Notes: generated by a model from the letters alone, not told the origin. Shown: positions 1 to 7,224, counted from the stretch's first letter. The stretch: DNA of 9,127 bases from DASVSE01 sp036399715 (GCA_036399715.1 DASWMO010000230.1:1-9127), one strand, 5' to 3'. Numbers and translations: made by a program.

Positions 1-141
1 GAGCAGGCCGAGGGCGACCGGTTCCACGTGGCGAGCGCGGACGGCCTAGCCCGGGCTGCCCGAGCGGCCCCCGAAGATGTCGCCCTCGCGGAGCGCGCGG
101 CGGACGCCGCCGCACGACGCGCACACCGCGCTCTGCCCTAA
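1..141 (+). CDS. C-terminal fragment of an unrecognised protein (5' end outside window)
   Basis: Frame 1 is open from the left edge to a TAA at 139-141 and gives 46 residues that begin EQAEGDRFHVASADG and end RRRAHRALP. The tail is rich in Ala and Arg and is probably helical. About four fifths of third codon positions are G or C, as in the neighbouring genes. The other plus frame that could compete (frame 2) has a TAG at 47-49. No domain can be recognised in so short a piece, so no function is proposed. The gene lies 67 bases upstream of the Omp85-like barrel gene on the same strand and could share its transcript. The alternative is that this is non-coding sequence that is open only because of the high GC. 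Confidence 0.5.
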   Translation, partial: EQAEGDRFHVASADGLARAARAAPEDVALAERAADAAARRAHRALP

Positions 142-171
142 CGGATTCGGGGCGGACGGGAGCGGAAGCCC

Positions 172-195
172 GAGGGCTGCGTATGCAGCTCCCTC
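172..195 (+). other. Imperfect hairpin upstream of the barrel gene
   Basis: GAGGGCTGC (172-180) can pair with GCAGCTCCCTC (185-195) around a GTAT loop, with a two-base bulge in the right arm. It ends 13 bases before the chosen ATG at 209. No T run follows it, so it is not a classic intrinsic terminator. It may be a 5'-leader structure or chance pairing in GC-rich DNA. Confidence 0.25.
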
Positions 196-208
196 ACCGT
201 CACCGCAC

Positions 209-1513
209 ATGCGCCTTCGCCTCTCCACACTCGCCGCGGCCTTCTGTCTCGCCCACGCGGCCTCGGCCCAGACGCCGGCCGACTCCCTCGCCGCTGACTC
301 CGCGTCGGTGCCGGTCGTCGTCGAGCAGGCCGCCGTGGCGGCGACCGAGGTGGCGGACGAGGTCGAGGGGTTTCGGGTGCGGCCCATCTTCTCGGTCGGC
401 GCACTGTATTCCGGGTCCCGCGGCATCGGCGTCGGCGGCGGCGTGGCGATGTCCAGCCTCATCCACCGGGGCGACCACCTCCAGATCGAGGGCCGCCTCG
501 CGCAGCACGTCGTGGGCGCTTTCGGGTCCTACCAGACGGGCGAGCCCGAGCGGGCGACACTGTTCACGCTCGTCGGCGCGTCCGTCCTGTCGTCCTCGCG
601 CTTCCCGTACGCCGGCACGGGCCCACGCGCAGACCCTGAGGGCCAGCTGTTCCTGGACCGCTTCGAGGCGGAAGCTGAAGCGCGCGTCGGCTGGCAGCCT
701 GCGGGCCTGCGGGGGCCACTCGTCCAGCCCTTCGTCCAGCTCCGCACGGACGAGCTGCGGGGCAGGTCGGAGCGGCGCGACGGCTCCGAAGCGCTCGTCT
801 CCGAGCAAGACCTCGCCGAGTTGGACGCGCTCACAGGACAGCAGCGGACGATCGTCTCGCTCGGGCTGGGCGTCCAGCACGACACCCGCGACAACGAAGC
901 CCGCCCGACGCGGGGCACCTACCTCCAGGCCTCGGCGTCCCGCGCGTTCGCTGTCGACGGGTCCGGCCTTCGCTTCAACAGCGCCGAGTTCACGGGCTAC
1001 CTCTTCCGGCCGGCGCCGTTTCGGCTGCCGCTGCAACCCGAGCGCGGGGCCGTGTTCGTCCGCGCCGTCGCGGCGATCACGCGCGAGGACGTCGGCGCGG
1101 ACGGGCTACCGCTGTTCTACCTGCCGGTGCTGGACCGCGATCTGCTCACCGGGTGGCCGGCGCGCTACTTCGTCGGCCGGGACGCGGTCGCGCTCGGCGT
1201 CGGTGCGCGCGGCGTGGTGATCCGCAACCTGGCCGCGTTTCGCGTCGAGGGGACGGTTCTCGCCATGGTCGGCGCGGCCTACGACGACGTGTTCACCGAG
1301 TTCACGCCGCGCGTCTCGACGTCCCGCGACCCCGTCGCCGAGGGCGCGGCCGTCCCACTGCGGCCCTCTGTCGGATTCGGACTCAACCTGCACTACCGCG
1401 ACCGCGAGCGGCCGCTCGTCGGGGCGCTGCTCGGCGTCGGACCGGACGGGACCACGGTCACGTCCTTCCGCCTGATCATCGGGCTTGACCGCTACCAGCC
1501 GTCCGTCCGGTGA
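209..1513 (+). CDS. Omp85/D15-like outer-membrane beta-barrel protein, no POTRA domains
   Basis: A 434-residue exported protein. The ATG at 209 is chosen over the in-frame ATG at 77 because it opens directly into a signal peptide (MRLRLSTLAAAFCLAHAASA, likely cut after A20 before QTP). Residues 21-55 are a short acidic, Ala-rich linker and the rest alternates like a beta-barrel. The Omp85/surface-antigen-D15 signature is visible: LGLGVQHDTRDN then PTRGTYLQ (218-240), followed by LLTGWPARYFVGRDAVALGV (312-331), which aligns by eye with the family's loop-6 segment (usually LRGF/Y...FRGRNAL). Here the conserved Arg position reads Thr (LTGW, 313-316). The last strand, TSFRLIIGLDRYQ, is followed by PSVR, so there is no terminal Phe. 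Omp85 barrels insert or export proteins or lipids at the outer membrane; without POTRA domains and with the altered motif this one has no assignable substrate. Its stop overlaps the GTG start of the next gene, which suggests coupled translation. Confidence 0.8.
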   Translation: MRLRLSTLAAAFCLAHAASAQTPADSLAADSASVPVVVEQAAVAATEVADEVEGFRVRPIFSVGALYSGSRGIGVGGGVAMSSLIHRGDHLQIEGRLAQHVVGAFGSYQTGEPERATLFTLVGASVLSSSRFPYAGTGPRADPEGQLFLDRFEAEAEARVGWQPAGLRGPLVQPFVQLRTDELRGRSERRDGSEALVSEQDLAELDALTGQQRTIVSLGLGVQHDTRDNEARPTRGTYLQASASRAFAVDGSGLRFNSAEFTGYLFRPAPFRLPLQPERGAVFVRAVAAITREDVGADGLPLFYLPVLDRDLLTGWPARYFVGRDAVALGVGARGVVIRNLAAFRVEGTVLAMVGAAYDDVFTEFTPRVSTSRDPVAEGAAVPLRPSVGFGLNLHYRDRERPLVGALLGVGPDGTTVTSFRLIIGLDRYQPSVR

Positions 1514-2001
1514 CACCGGCGGCGATGTCCCGGACGGCAGTGACGCTCGTGAGCCGGCATGACCCCGGGACGGCCGCTCGGGGGCTCGTGCTGCTGCGCG
1601 CGCAGAGCGAGGCGCTCGCGTGGGCATCGTTCGCCGTGATGGCCGTCACGGTCGTCGCGATGCTCCAGGGCAGCGCCGTCCTCGTGCCGGTCGGCGTCGG
1701 GATGGTGGCGGCGGTCCTCGCTTCCGGCATCGTCGCGCGGGCGCGCCTGCGGCGGCTGCCGGCCCGCATCGACATCGAGGGCGCATCCGCGCGTGTGTGG
1801 TCCGTGTGGGACGCCGCGCGGCCTGCCCGGCGCCCCCCGGCCGAGGCCGTCTGGGAAGCGCGCCTCGTGCTCGGCGAACTCGTCGTGAGCCTCGGCGACG
1901 CCGTTGAGACGTTCGCCCGGTCGGACTGGGACGACTTCGACGCGCTCATCGACGGCCTGCGCGCGGCCGCGACGCGCGATGACGGCGCGACACCGGTCTG
2001 A
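1510..2001 (+). CDS. Small two-helix membrane protein of unknown function
   Basis: A 163-residue protein that I do not recognise. The start is GTG at 1510, which overlaps the stop of the preceding barrel gene by four bases (GTGA), a usual arrangement for translational coupling; an ATG at 1525 (residue 6) is an alternative start. Two hydrophobic segments, about residues 36-53 and 55-76, form a short hairpin. A basic patch (RARLRRLPAR, about 77-86) follows, which predicts that the C-terminal part is cytoplasmic. Residues 87-163 are soluble, with a Trp-containing stretch (RVWSVWDAARPARRPP) and an acidic helix (FARSDWDDFDALIDGL, 135-150). Codon use (very high G/C at third positions) matches the neighbours and supports a real gene. 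No catalytic motif is seen. Its only clue to function is the tight coupling to an outer-membrane barrel gene. Confidence 0.75.
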   Translation: MTPAAMSRTAVTLVSRHDPGTAARGLVLLRAQSEALAWASFAVMAVTVVAMLQGSAVLVPVGVGMVAAVLASGIVARARLRRLPARIDIEGASARVWSVWDAARPARRPPAEAVWEARLVLGELVVSLGDAVETFARSDWDDFDALIDGLRAAATRDDGATPV

Positions 2002-2007
2002 CATGCG

Positions 2008-2037
2008 GGGAAGTCGGAACCAAAGTAGAAGACTCCC
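2008..2037. terminator. Possible weak terminator hairpin between convergent genes
   Basis: The 45-base gap between the plus-strand gene ending at 2001 and the minus-strand gene ending at 2047 contains GGG-A-AGTC (2008-2015) complementary to GACTCCC (2031-2037), with one bulged A and a 15-base loop. The gap is less GC-rich than its surroundings. The stem is only seven pairs and no clear T run flanks it, so termination here is inferred mainly from the convergent layout. Confidence 0.25.
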
Positions 2038-2046
2038 ACCTCTCCC

Positions 2047-2838
2047 CTATCGCAACACGAGCCGAAGCACGAGGGCGCCGACGCCGAGTTGCATCGCGCC
2101 GAGGGCGACGAGCGACGTCCGGTCGAGCCGCTGCGCCTCGTCGCGGAGCGCCTCGCTGCCACGCTCGGCGCTCGCAGGGTCCCGGTACCGGTTGTCGATC
2201 CGGTCGGCGCGGAACTTGGTGACGACAGCGACGGCGCCTGCAGCGAGCGTGAGCACGCCGATCCCGGCATCGACGAAGGCGCCGCGGCGGTCTCGACGGT
2301 CAGTCGTCAGCAGCGTCACGGGAGGTGCGTCGGCGGTGAGGCCGTCGGGTGCCAGAACCAACGTCAGGGGACGCTCGGACGCGGCGAGTGCCACCCGGGC
2401 CTCGCGGTAACCGCTGAGCGTCGCGACAAGCGTGCCCGTCTGTCCGGGCGCGACGTCGGCCGTGAGCGGGGCCGTTCCGAGCTCCCGCGCCGTGCCATCG
2501 GGCAGGACGAGGGCGACCGCGGCGCCGCCCGGCAGCGTCTCGACGCGCACGCGGACCGGGAGCGCGAGCCCGACGCCGAGCGTGTCGCCAGCGCCCACCG
2601 AGACGGTCACCGTCGCGCGTCGCGGGTTCCAAATCGCACCCGCCTCGACGAGTGCGATGCGTACGGGCCGGTCTGCGGGGACGGCAATCGCCTCGCCGGG
2701 GCGGCCCGCGAGCGAGTCGTCGACGGCGACGAATGCGTCCCCGTCGTCGGGCGCCGAGACCCGGACCGTAGCCGTCTGCGCCGAGGCCGAGTGAGCGAGT
2801 GCCGTGGCCAGCACAGCGAAGACGAGAAACGAGCGCAT
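2047..2838 (-). CDS. PEGA-like domain protein with two C-terminal membrane helices
   Basis: A 263-residue protein. The ATG at 2838 starts a clear signal peptide (MRSFLVFAVLATALAHSASA, cut before QTA); the frame stays open farther upstream, but that part overlaps the preceding gene and has no signal character. Residues 21-92 and 93-162 look like two beta-rich modules. The second carries PEGA-like features (VRVRVETLPGGAAVALV, LGTAPLTADVAPGQ, LVATLSGYREARVAL), the usual short surface-binding fold of exported bacterial proteins. Two hydrophobic segments (about 188-206 and 242-261) flank a charged region, ADRIDNRYRD...LRDEAQRLDR. The protein is therefore probably anchored in the inner membrane with the PEGA part in the periplasm. 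It is the last gene of the minus-strand unit, 22 bases after the lipoprotein stop; the gap is relatively A-rich just before the ATG and has no Shine-Dalgarno. PEGA domains bind various ligands, so the partner cannot be named. Confidence 0.75.
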   Translation of the reverse strand: MRSFLVFAVLATALAHSASAQTATVRVSAPDDGDAFVAVDDSLAGRPGEAIAVPADRPVRIALVEAGAIWNPRRATVTVSVGAGDTLGVGLALPVRVRVETLPGGAAVALVLPDGTARELGTAPLTADVAPGQTGTLVATLSGYREARVALAASERPLTLVLAPDGLTADAPPVTLLTTDRRDRRGAFVDAGIGVLTLAAGAVAVVTKFRADRIDNRYRDPASAERGSEALRDEAQRLDRTSLVALGAMQLGVGALVLRLVLR

Positions 2839-2860
2839 AGGTTCGGATTTACCCGGCGGG

Positions 2861-4012
2861 TCAGGGGCGGGCCGCGAGTCCGGGCGCGGCGTCGAAAGCA
2901 GTGACGTGGCGGGGCTCGGAGAGCACGATGAGCCGGCCTCCGGCAACCGTCAGCGCGCTCTTGACGCGACCTCGGACCTCGGTCCGGAATGTCTCGGCAC
3001 CGGTCGCAACGTCGAGGCCGACGATGAGGCGGTCCATCGTGCCGACGTAGACCGTCGCGCCCGAGACGAGCGGGGCGGCGACGACAGCGCCCGTCGCGGT
3101 CCATGTCCAGACGACCGCGCCGGTGGCGGCGTCGAGCGCAACGACGCGCCCATCCGTCAGCCCGACGATGGCGCGCACCGCGTCGGCCCCGGCCGTGGTC
3201 ACGCGGGCGACGCCGGATGCGTCGAGACGGGCCGTCCAGAGCAGGCCACCCGTCGCCGCGTCGAGCGCGGCGAGCGTTCCGCGCGTCGTCGAGACGAACA
3301 GACGGGAGCCCGCTGCAGCCGGCGCCGCGTAGACCGGCGCGCCGACCTCAGCGGTCCAGCGGACAGCCCCGGTCGCCGGATCGAGCGCACGGACGGTTCC
3401 GCGGTCATCGGCAATGGCGACGAGTCCGCCGGGAATGAGGGCCGGGGCCGCGTGATTCTGGGCGCCCGCCGTGCCGGCTGCCCGCCAGCGCTCCGCTCCG
3501 GTCGCCGCGTCGAGGCCGAGCGTGAGGCCGCCGTGGAGCGGCATGACGACGACGCCCGCGGCGAGGACAAGACCGGCTTCGGCGGATTCTGCGGGCCCGT
3601 CCGCACGCCAGCGCCAGTGGCGCTGCCCGTCTACGAGGCCGTGGGCGACGACGGCGTGGCGGCCCCGGGCAGCCGGGACGAACAGCGTCGCGCCGTCGGG
3701 CGACAGCGCCAGCATTCCCTCGACGCTGCCTCCGATGTCGAGCCCGCCGATGCGCCGGCCTGTCGCGACGTCCAGCACGACCGCCTCGCCGTTGCGCGTC
3801 CCGACGACCACATGCCCCGCGGCGACGAGCGCCGGAGAAGGCCCGAAGGCGCCGTCGACATCCGTCTCCCACGCGCGGACGAGCGGCGGCGCAGGGGCCG
3901 CAGCCGGCGCGAGCGGCACGAGCGGCGCATCGAGTTTGATCGTGCCGCACCCGGCGAGCGCGACGAGCACGTACGCGGCGAGGGCACAGCGGACCGAGTC
4001 GGGAGTCCGCAT
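2861..4012 (-). CDS. BamB-like beta-propeller lipoprotein (PQQ-type repeats)
   Basis: A 383-residue lipoprotein. The start at 4012 is fixed by a lipoprotein signal peptide with lipobox LAGC (Cys22, followed by Gly-Thr, not Asp) and by the one-base TGATG overlap with the upstream gene's stop. A short Pro/Ala linker (30-43) follows. The rest is a propeller of PQQ-type repeats: the blade-closing motif L-D-x-A-T-G begins at residues 80, 167, 210, 250, 293 and 333, usually followed by a Trp or Phe closing strand. Degenerate copies lie near 124 (LVDGQRHW) and 373 (FDAAPG). This makes eight repeats about 40-43 residues apart, matching the eight-bladed BamB propeller. BamB-type proteins do not bind PQQ; BamB supports BamA in barrel assembly. 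The upstream gene encodes an Omp85-type barrel, so a BamB-like helper role is plausible but unproved. A generic PQQ-repeat lipoprotein is the alternative. Confidence 0.85.
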   Translation of the reverse strand: MRTPDSVRCALAAYVLVALAGCGTIKLDAPLVPLAPAAAPAPPLVRAWETDVDGAFGPSPALVAAGHVVVGTRNGEAVVLDVATGRRIGGLDIGGSVEGMLALSPDGATLFVPAARGRHAVVAHGLVDGQRHWRWRADGPAESAEAGLVLAAGVVVMPLHGGLTLGLDAATGAERWRAAGTAGAQNHAAPALIPGGLVAIADDRGTVRALDPATGAVRWTAEVGAPVYAAPAAAGSRLFVSTTRGTLAALDAATGGLLWTARLDASGVARVTTAGADAVRAIVGLTDGRVVALDAATGAVVWTWTATGAVVAAPLVSGATVYVGTMDRLIVGLDVATGAETFRTEVRGRVKSALTVAGGRLIVLSEPRHVTAFDAAPGLAARP

Positions 4013-7000
4013 CAGAAGTCGTAGCCGAAGAAGAGCTGCCGGAACCCCTGCCGCTCGCCCCACTGGAAGCCGTCGAGAAAGCGGTAGCCGACGTCGTAGC
4101 GGAGGACGAACGCGCCGAGGATGCTCGCGCGCAGCCCGACGCCGAACGATCCCTTGGTCGTGCCGATGCGGAGCGGGAACGCCTCGTCCGAAAAGTCCGG
4201 GTCCAGCGTCGCGTCTGAGTAGCCGTCGGTCCAGTTGTGGGCCGCGTCGACGAAGAGCGCGCCGCGGAGGCCGGCGATGAGCGGGAACAGCGGCGGGCGC
4301 GGCAGGAGCGGGAAGCGGAGCTCGTTGGACGTGAACCAGAGCTTCGAGCCACGCACGCGCAGCAGCGGGAAGCCGCGCAGGCTCCACGAGCCTCCGAGCA
4401 GGTTCAGACGCGCCCGCCGCCCAACGTTCATCCGCACCAGCCCCCACGAGGCGAGCGTCACGCTCGGCGTGATCCGCCAGTAACGGCGCACGTCGGCCGT
4501 GAGGGCGACGTAGCTCTCGTTCGAGAATGCGACATCGGTCGTGTAGCCGACGGCGGCCGTCCCGCGCCAGCCTTCGACGGGCCCGAAGCCGCCGTAAAGT
4601 GCGTTGTCGTGGACGAACGCGACGGTGTTGGACAGCAGCGCCGTGCGGAGCGTGTCGAACTCGGTCTGGCCGAACTCGCGGCGGAGGCCCTCGCGCGAGC
4701 CCACGCCGAAGGTCGTCTCGAGGTCGATGCGTCGGAAGAACGAGAGCGGATAGCTCACGACGCCGAGCACGCCGACCTGCTGCTCGAACGACGGGATGCG
4801 CGACGTGCCCTGCGGATCCGTGCGGTCGTAGCGCGGCCCGGCAAGGCGGAACGCACCGTAGCCGACATGCGCGCGGCGCCCGAGGTGGATGCGCGTCACC
4901 GACACGTTGAGGCCATCGAGGAGCGAGCGGCCGCTCGCGCTCGTGTTGGCCGAGTACGCCGTGACGAAGATGCGGTCGTTGCCGAGCAGGTCTGAGAAGG
5001 CGAGCGTCGCGCCGCCGGCGGTATACGACGCCGTCGAGGTCGTCGTGAAGCCGCCGGCGGCGACGTCGAGCGAGTAGCGGCGGCGGTACGGCGCCCCGCG
5101 GACGCCGGCCGCGCTCGTAATGGTCGGGTGGTGCCACGGCTCGGCGGCGCTCACGTCGGGCACGCCGGTGCCGACGACCGACTCGGGCGCAGCGAGCAGC
5201 GAGTCGGCGTCAAGGACGCGGACCGTAAAGCGGTAGTCCTCGAACGTCGCGACGACGAGGTGCGACGAGTCTGCCCAGACCGGGTCGAAGGCGGCGCTCG
5301 TGAAGCGCGTGAGCTGGCGCAGCGTCCCGCGGCCAGGCTGCACTGGCGCACCGGCCGCGACCATCTCACGGGCAGCGTCCGCGGCTTCGGCAGGACCACC
5401 CGCCGGGCGTGTAGCGCCTGCCGCGGCCCGGGCGGGCGGGCGGGCGTCCATCAGGTCCGCGATCCAGACGTCCTGCGCGCCGAAGACGCCGGCCGAGTCG
5501 CGGCGGGCGCTCGCGAAGGCAAGGCGGCGCCCGTCGGGGCTCCAGCGCGGCGAGAGGTCCATCTGAGGACCGTCGGTGAGCGCGGCGATGCCGCCCGAGG
5601 CGACGTCGAGCGCGAAGAGGTTGTAGTGGCCGCTCGCGCCCCACGACGACCGGTCGGAGGAGAATGCGACGGTCCGGCCGTCGGCCGAGAGGTCCGGGTC
5701 GCGGTCGTCGTAGTCGTCGTGGGTAAGCTGGCGGAGCGTGCCCGCAGTCCGGCTGTAGAGGTAGAGATCTGCGATCCCGCCGGAGTTGATGGCCGAGAAG
5801 ACGACCGTCTGCGCGTCGTCCGAGAGCGTCGGCGAGTAGATGGCCACCAGGCGGTCGAAGCCGAGGATCGCGATGCGGCGGTCGGCGGCGAGGTCGTAGA
5901 GGTGGACCACGTCCGCCCCCCCGCGCTTGGTCACGAACGCGAGCACGCCCGAGGCGGACACGTCGAGGCGGGACTCGAACAGATGAAATGCCTCGTAGTC
6001 TGCAGAGCGCTCGCCGCGGATGACGGCCCGCGGCTCGCCGACGGGGCGCATCGCGGGGTCGACGGGCTGGGCGTAGACCGACGAGTACGACCCCCGGTTG
6101 CCATAGAACAGGACCTCACGCGACCCATCGGGTCGCGTCCAGACGACCGGCTTGGCCGAGAAGCCGCGGCCGGCGACGGGCTCGGCCGTGAGGCTCGGCA
6201 CGTCAGCCCCGGCGATGCGTGGCGCGTACTCCGCCCGCACGAACGCTTCCCAGCGGTCTGAGACCGTGTCCACGTCCTCGCCCAGAACGTACGCCAGGAC
6301 GTCGTTGAACTGGGTGTCGCGCCAGACCTCGTCGATGAGCTCCAGCAGCCGCTCCTCGCCGTAGGTGGTGCTCACGAAGCGGCAGAACGCCTCGCCCTCC
6401 TTGTACATCGTGAACGTGCCCGCGATGCGGTCCAGGTCGTGCAGCGGCACGAACGAGTTCGACGCGATCGCGTCGCGGAGGATCATCTCGTGCTGATGGT
6501 CCGGCGGGCCGGACCAGTACTCGGCGAGGCCCTCCGTAAACCACAGCGGCAGGCCCTGCTCGCCCGGGGTGCGGTGGTCCCGGAGGACGCGCGCGAGCCG
6601 GTTGAACGTGAACACGTGCGTCAGTTCGTGGCGGATCACCCGGCGGAAGCGCCCGAGGTTGCCGTCGGCCGGGATGACAACGCGGCCTTTGAGAAACTCG
6701 AAGAACCCGCCGACGCCGTCGGGGATGAAGCCCGGCGTGATGTTGGTCTCCTTGAAATGGAGATTGGTCGCGTAGAAGACGATCGGGACGCGCTCGCCAA
6801 GGCTCGTCGCGAAGCGGCTCGACAGGACCGCGTACTGCGTCTCGGCCTCGGCGGCGCCGATGCGCGCGAGTGCCTCGGCCTCAGGGTAGTAGTAGACCTC
6901 GAAGTGCTCGGTCTGGAGCACGTGCCAGTCGAAGCCGGCGTACTGGATCTTGTTGCGCCCGAACGCCTGCGCGCCGGCCGCCGTAGGCGCGAGCGCGGCG

Positions 7001-7065
7001 GCGCACGCCAGCACGAGGGCGAGCGCGCAGCGGACGAGTCGGGGCGCGCCGGCAGAGTCGGGCAT
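4012..7065 (-). CDS. Fusion: zinc metallopeptidase-like (MA clan) + PD40 beta-propeller + Omp85-type outer-membrane barrel
   Basis: A 1017-residue protein. The ATG at 7065 starts a signal peptide (hydrophobic core about 12-30, AGA cleavage before QAFGRN); an in-frame ATG at 7146 would add 27 unlikely residues. Residues 45-285 form a peptidase-MA-like domain: a beta/alpha N-terminal part (HFEVYYYPE), the zinc motif HELTH (146-150) and WFTEGLAEY (175-183), whose E178 is the likely third ligand as in gluzincins. Residues about 300-640 are a PD40/TolB-like propeller (for example DPDLSADGRTVAFSSDRS and SPRWSPDGRRLAFASARR), interrupted by an Ala/Pro-rich insert (541-580). Residues about 656-1017 are a D15/Omp85-like barrel with loop-6 motif LRGF (896-899), strand FTSNELRFPLLPRPP, and the C-terminal FFGYDF ending in Phe, as expected for BAM-dependent insertion. 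The catalytic and propeller parts should therefore lie in the periplasm. The gene leads a three-gene unit and its stop overlaps the lipoprotein start. Substrate unknown. Confidence 0.85.
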   Translation of the reverse strand: MPDSAGAPRLVRCALALVLACAAALAPTAAGAQAFGRNKIQYAGFDWHVLQTEHFEVYYYPEAEALARIGAAEAETQYAVLSSRFATSLGERVPIVFYATNLHFKETNITPGFIPDGVGGFFEFLKGRVVIPADGNLGRFRRVIRHELTHVFTFNRLARVLRDHRTPGEQGLPLWFTEGLAEYWSGPPDHQHEMILRDAIASNSFVPLHDLDRIAGTFTMYKEGEAFCRFVSTTYGEERLLELIDEVWRDTQFNDVLAYVLGEDVDTVSDRWEAFVRAEYAPRIAGADVPSLTAEPVAGRGFSAKPVVWTRPDGSREVLFYGNRGSYSSVYAQPVDPAMRPVGEPRAVIRGERSADYEAFHLFESRLDVSASGVLAFVTKRGGADVVHLYDLAADRRIAILGFDRLVAIYSPTLSDDAQTVVFSAINSGGIADLYLYSRTAGTLRQLTHDDYDDRDPDLSADGRTVAFSSDRSSWGASGHYNLFALDVASGGIAALTDGPQMDLSPRWSPDGRRLAFASARRDSAGVFGAQDVWIADLMDARPPARAAAGATRPAGGPAEAADAAREMVAAGAPVQPGRGTLRQLTRFTSAAFDPVWADSSHLVVATFEDYRFTVRVLDADSLLAAPESVVGTGVPDVSAAEPWHHPTITSAAGVRGAPYRRRYSLDVAAGGFTTTSTASYTAGGATLAFSDLLGNDRIFVTAYSANTSASGRSLLDGLNVSVTRIHLGRRAHVGYGAFRLAGPRYDRTDPQGTSRIPSFEQQVGVLGVVSYPLSFFRRIDLETTFGVGSREGLRREFGQTEFDTLRTALLSNTVAFVHDNALYGGFGPVEGWRGTAAVGYTTDVAFSNESYVALTADVRRYWRITPSVTLASWGLVRMNVGRRARLNLLGGSWSLRGFPLLRVRGSKLWFTSNELRFPLLPRPPLFPLIAGLRGALFVDAAHNWTDGYSDATLDPDFSDEAFPLRIGTTKGSFGVGLRASILGAFVLRYDVGYRFLDGFQWGERQGFRQLFFGYDF

Positions 7066-7164
7066 CGGGCGGTCGGGTTGCAGGCGCAGGTTAAGGGCCG
7101 GGCCCGAGGCCGCGCAAGGCACATCGCGACGGCCCTCGTCGGACAACGAAAAGATCAGGAACGG

Positions 7165-7198
7165 CGAGAGGCCGGACGCTCGCGCACCCGGCCTCTCG
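7165..7198 (-). terminator. Strong hairpin, likely terminator of the S41 protease transcript
   Basis: A perfect 11-base inverted repeat, CGAGAGGCCGG (7165-7175) and CCGGCCTCTCG (7188-7198), surrounds a 12-base loop. It sits 26 bases beyond the S41 stop and about 100 bases before the ATG of the fusion gene. On the minus strand the stem is followed, after about ten bases, by CTTTTC (complement of roughly 7149-7154), so the T run is displaced from the stem; termination may be partial or need a factor. The hairpin suggests that the downstream trio has its own promoter in 7066-7164, but I cannot identify a convincing one there. Confidence 0.6.
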
Positions 7199-7224
7199 TT
7201 GTCATCGGGATCGCGCCGGCCGGA

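Noticed and set aside
77..208. 44-residue N-terminal extension of the barrel protein from the ATG at 77
   Set aside because: It would bury the signal peptide, it overlaps the upstream partial gene, and its composition is not protein-like.
200..1036. 278-residue minus-strand open frame
   Set aside because: It is antisense to the Omp85-like barrel gene and lacks domain character; the plus-strand gene has a signal peptide and family motifs.
2861..4012. Reading the PQQ-type repeats as a quinoprotein dehydrogenase
   Set aside because: The protein is short (383 residues), a lipoprotein, and consists only of repeat blades like BamB, with no recognisable dehydrogenase features.
2804..4024. 406-residue plus-strand open frame
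   Set aside because: It is antisense to the lipoprotein gene. Its composition (Arg, Gly, Asp, Glu in random order, no hydrophobic core pattern) is typical of the complement of a GC-rich gene.
4013..5137. Long minus-strand open frame continuous with the lipoprotein gene, about 375 extra residues upstream of its start
   Set aside because: It overlaps the well-supported fusion gene in another frame, is extremely rich in Arg, Ala and Pro, and the lipoprotein signal at 4012 gives a clear real start.
5128..6261. 377-residue plus-strand open frame
   Set aside because: It lies wholly antisense to the fusion gene, whose motifs are unmistakable, and has no recognisable domain.
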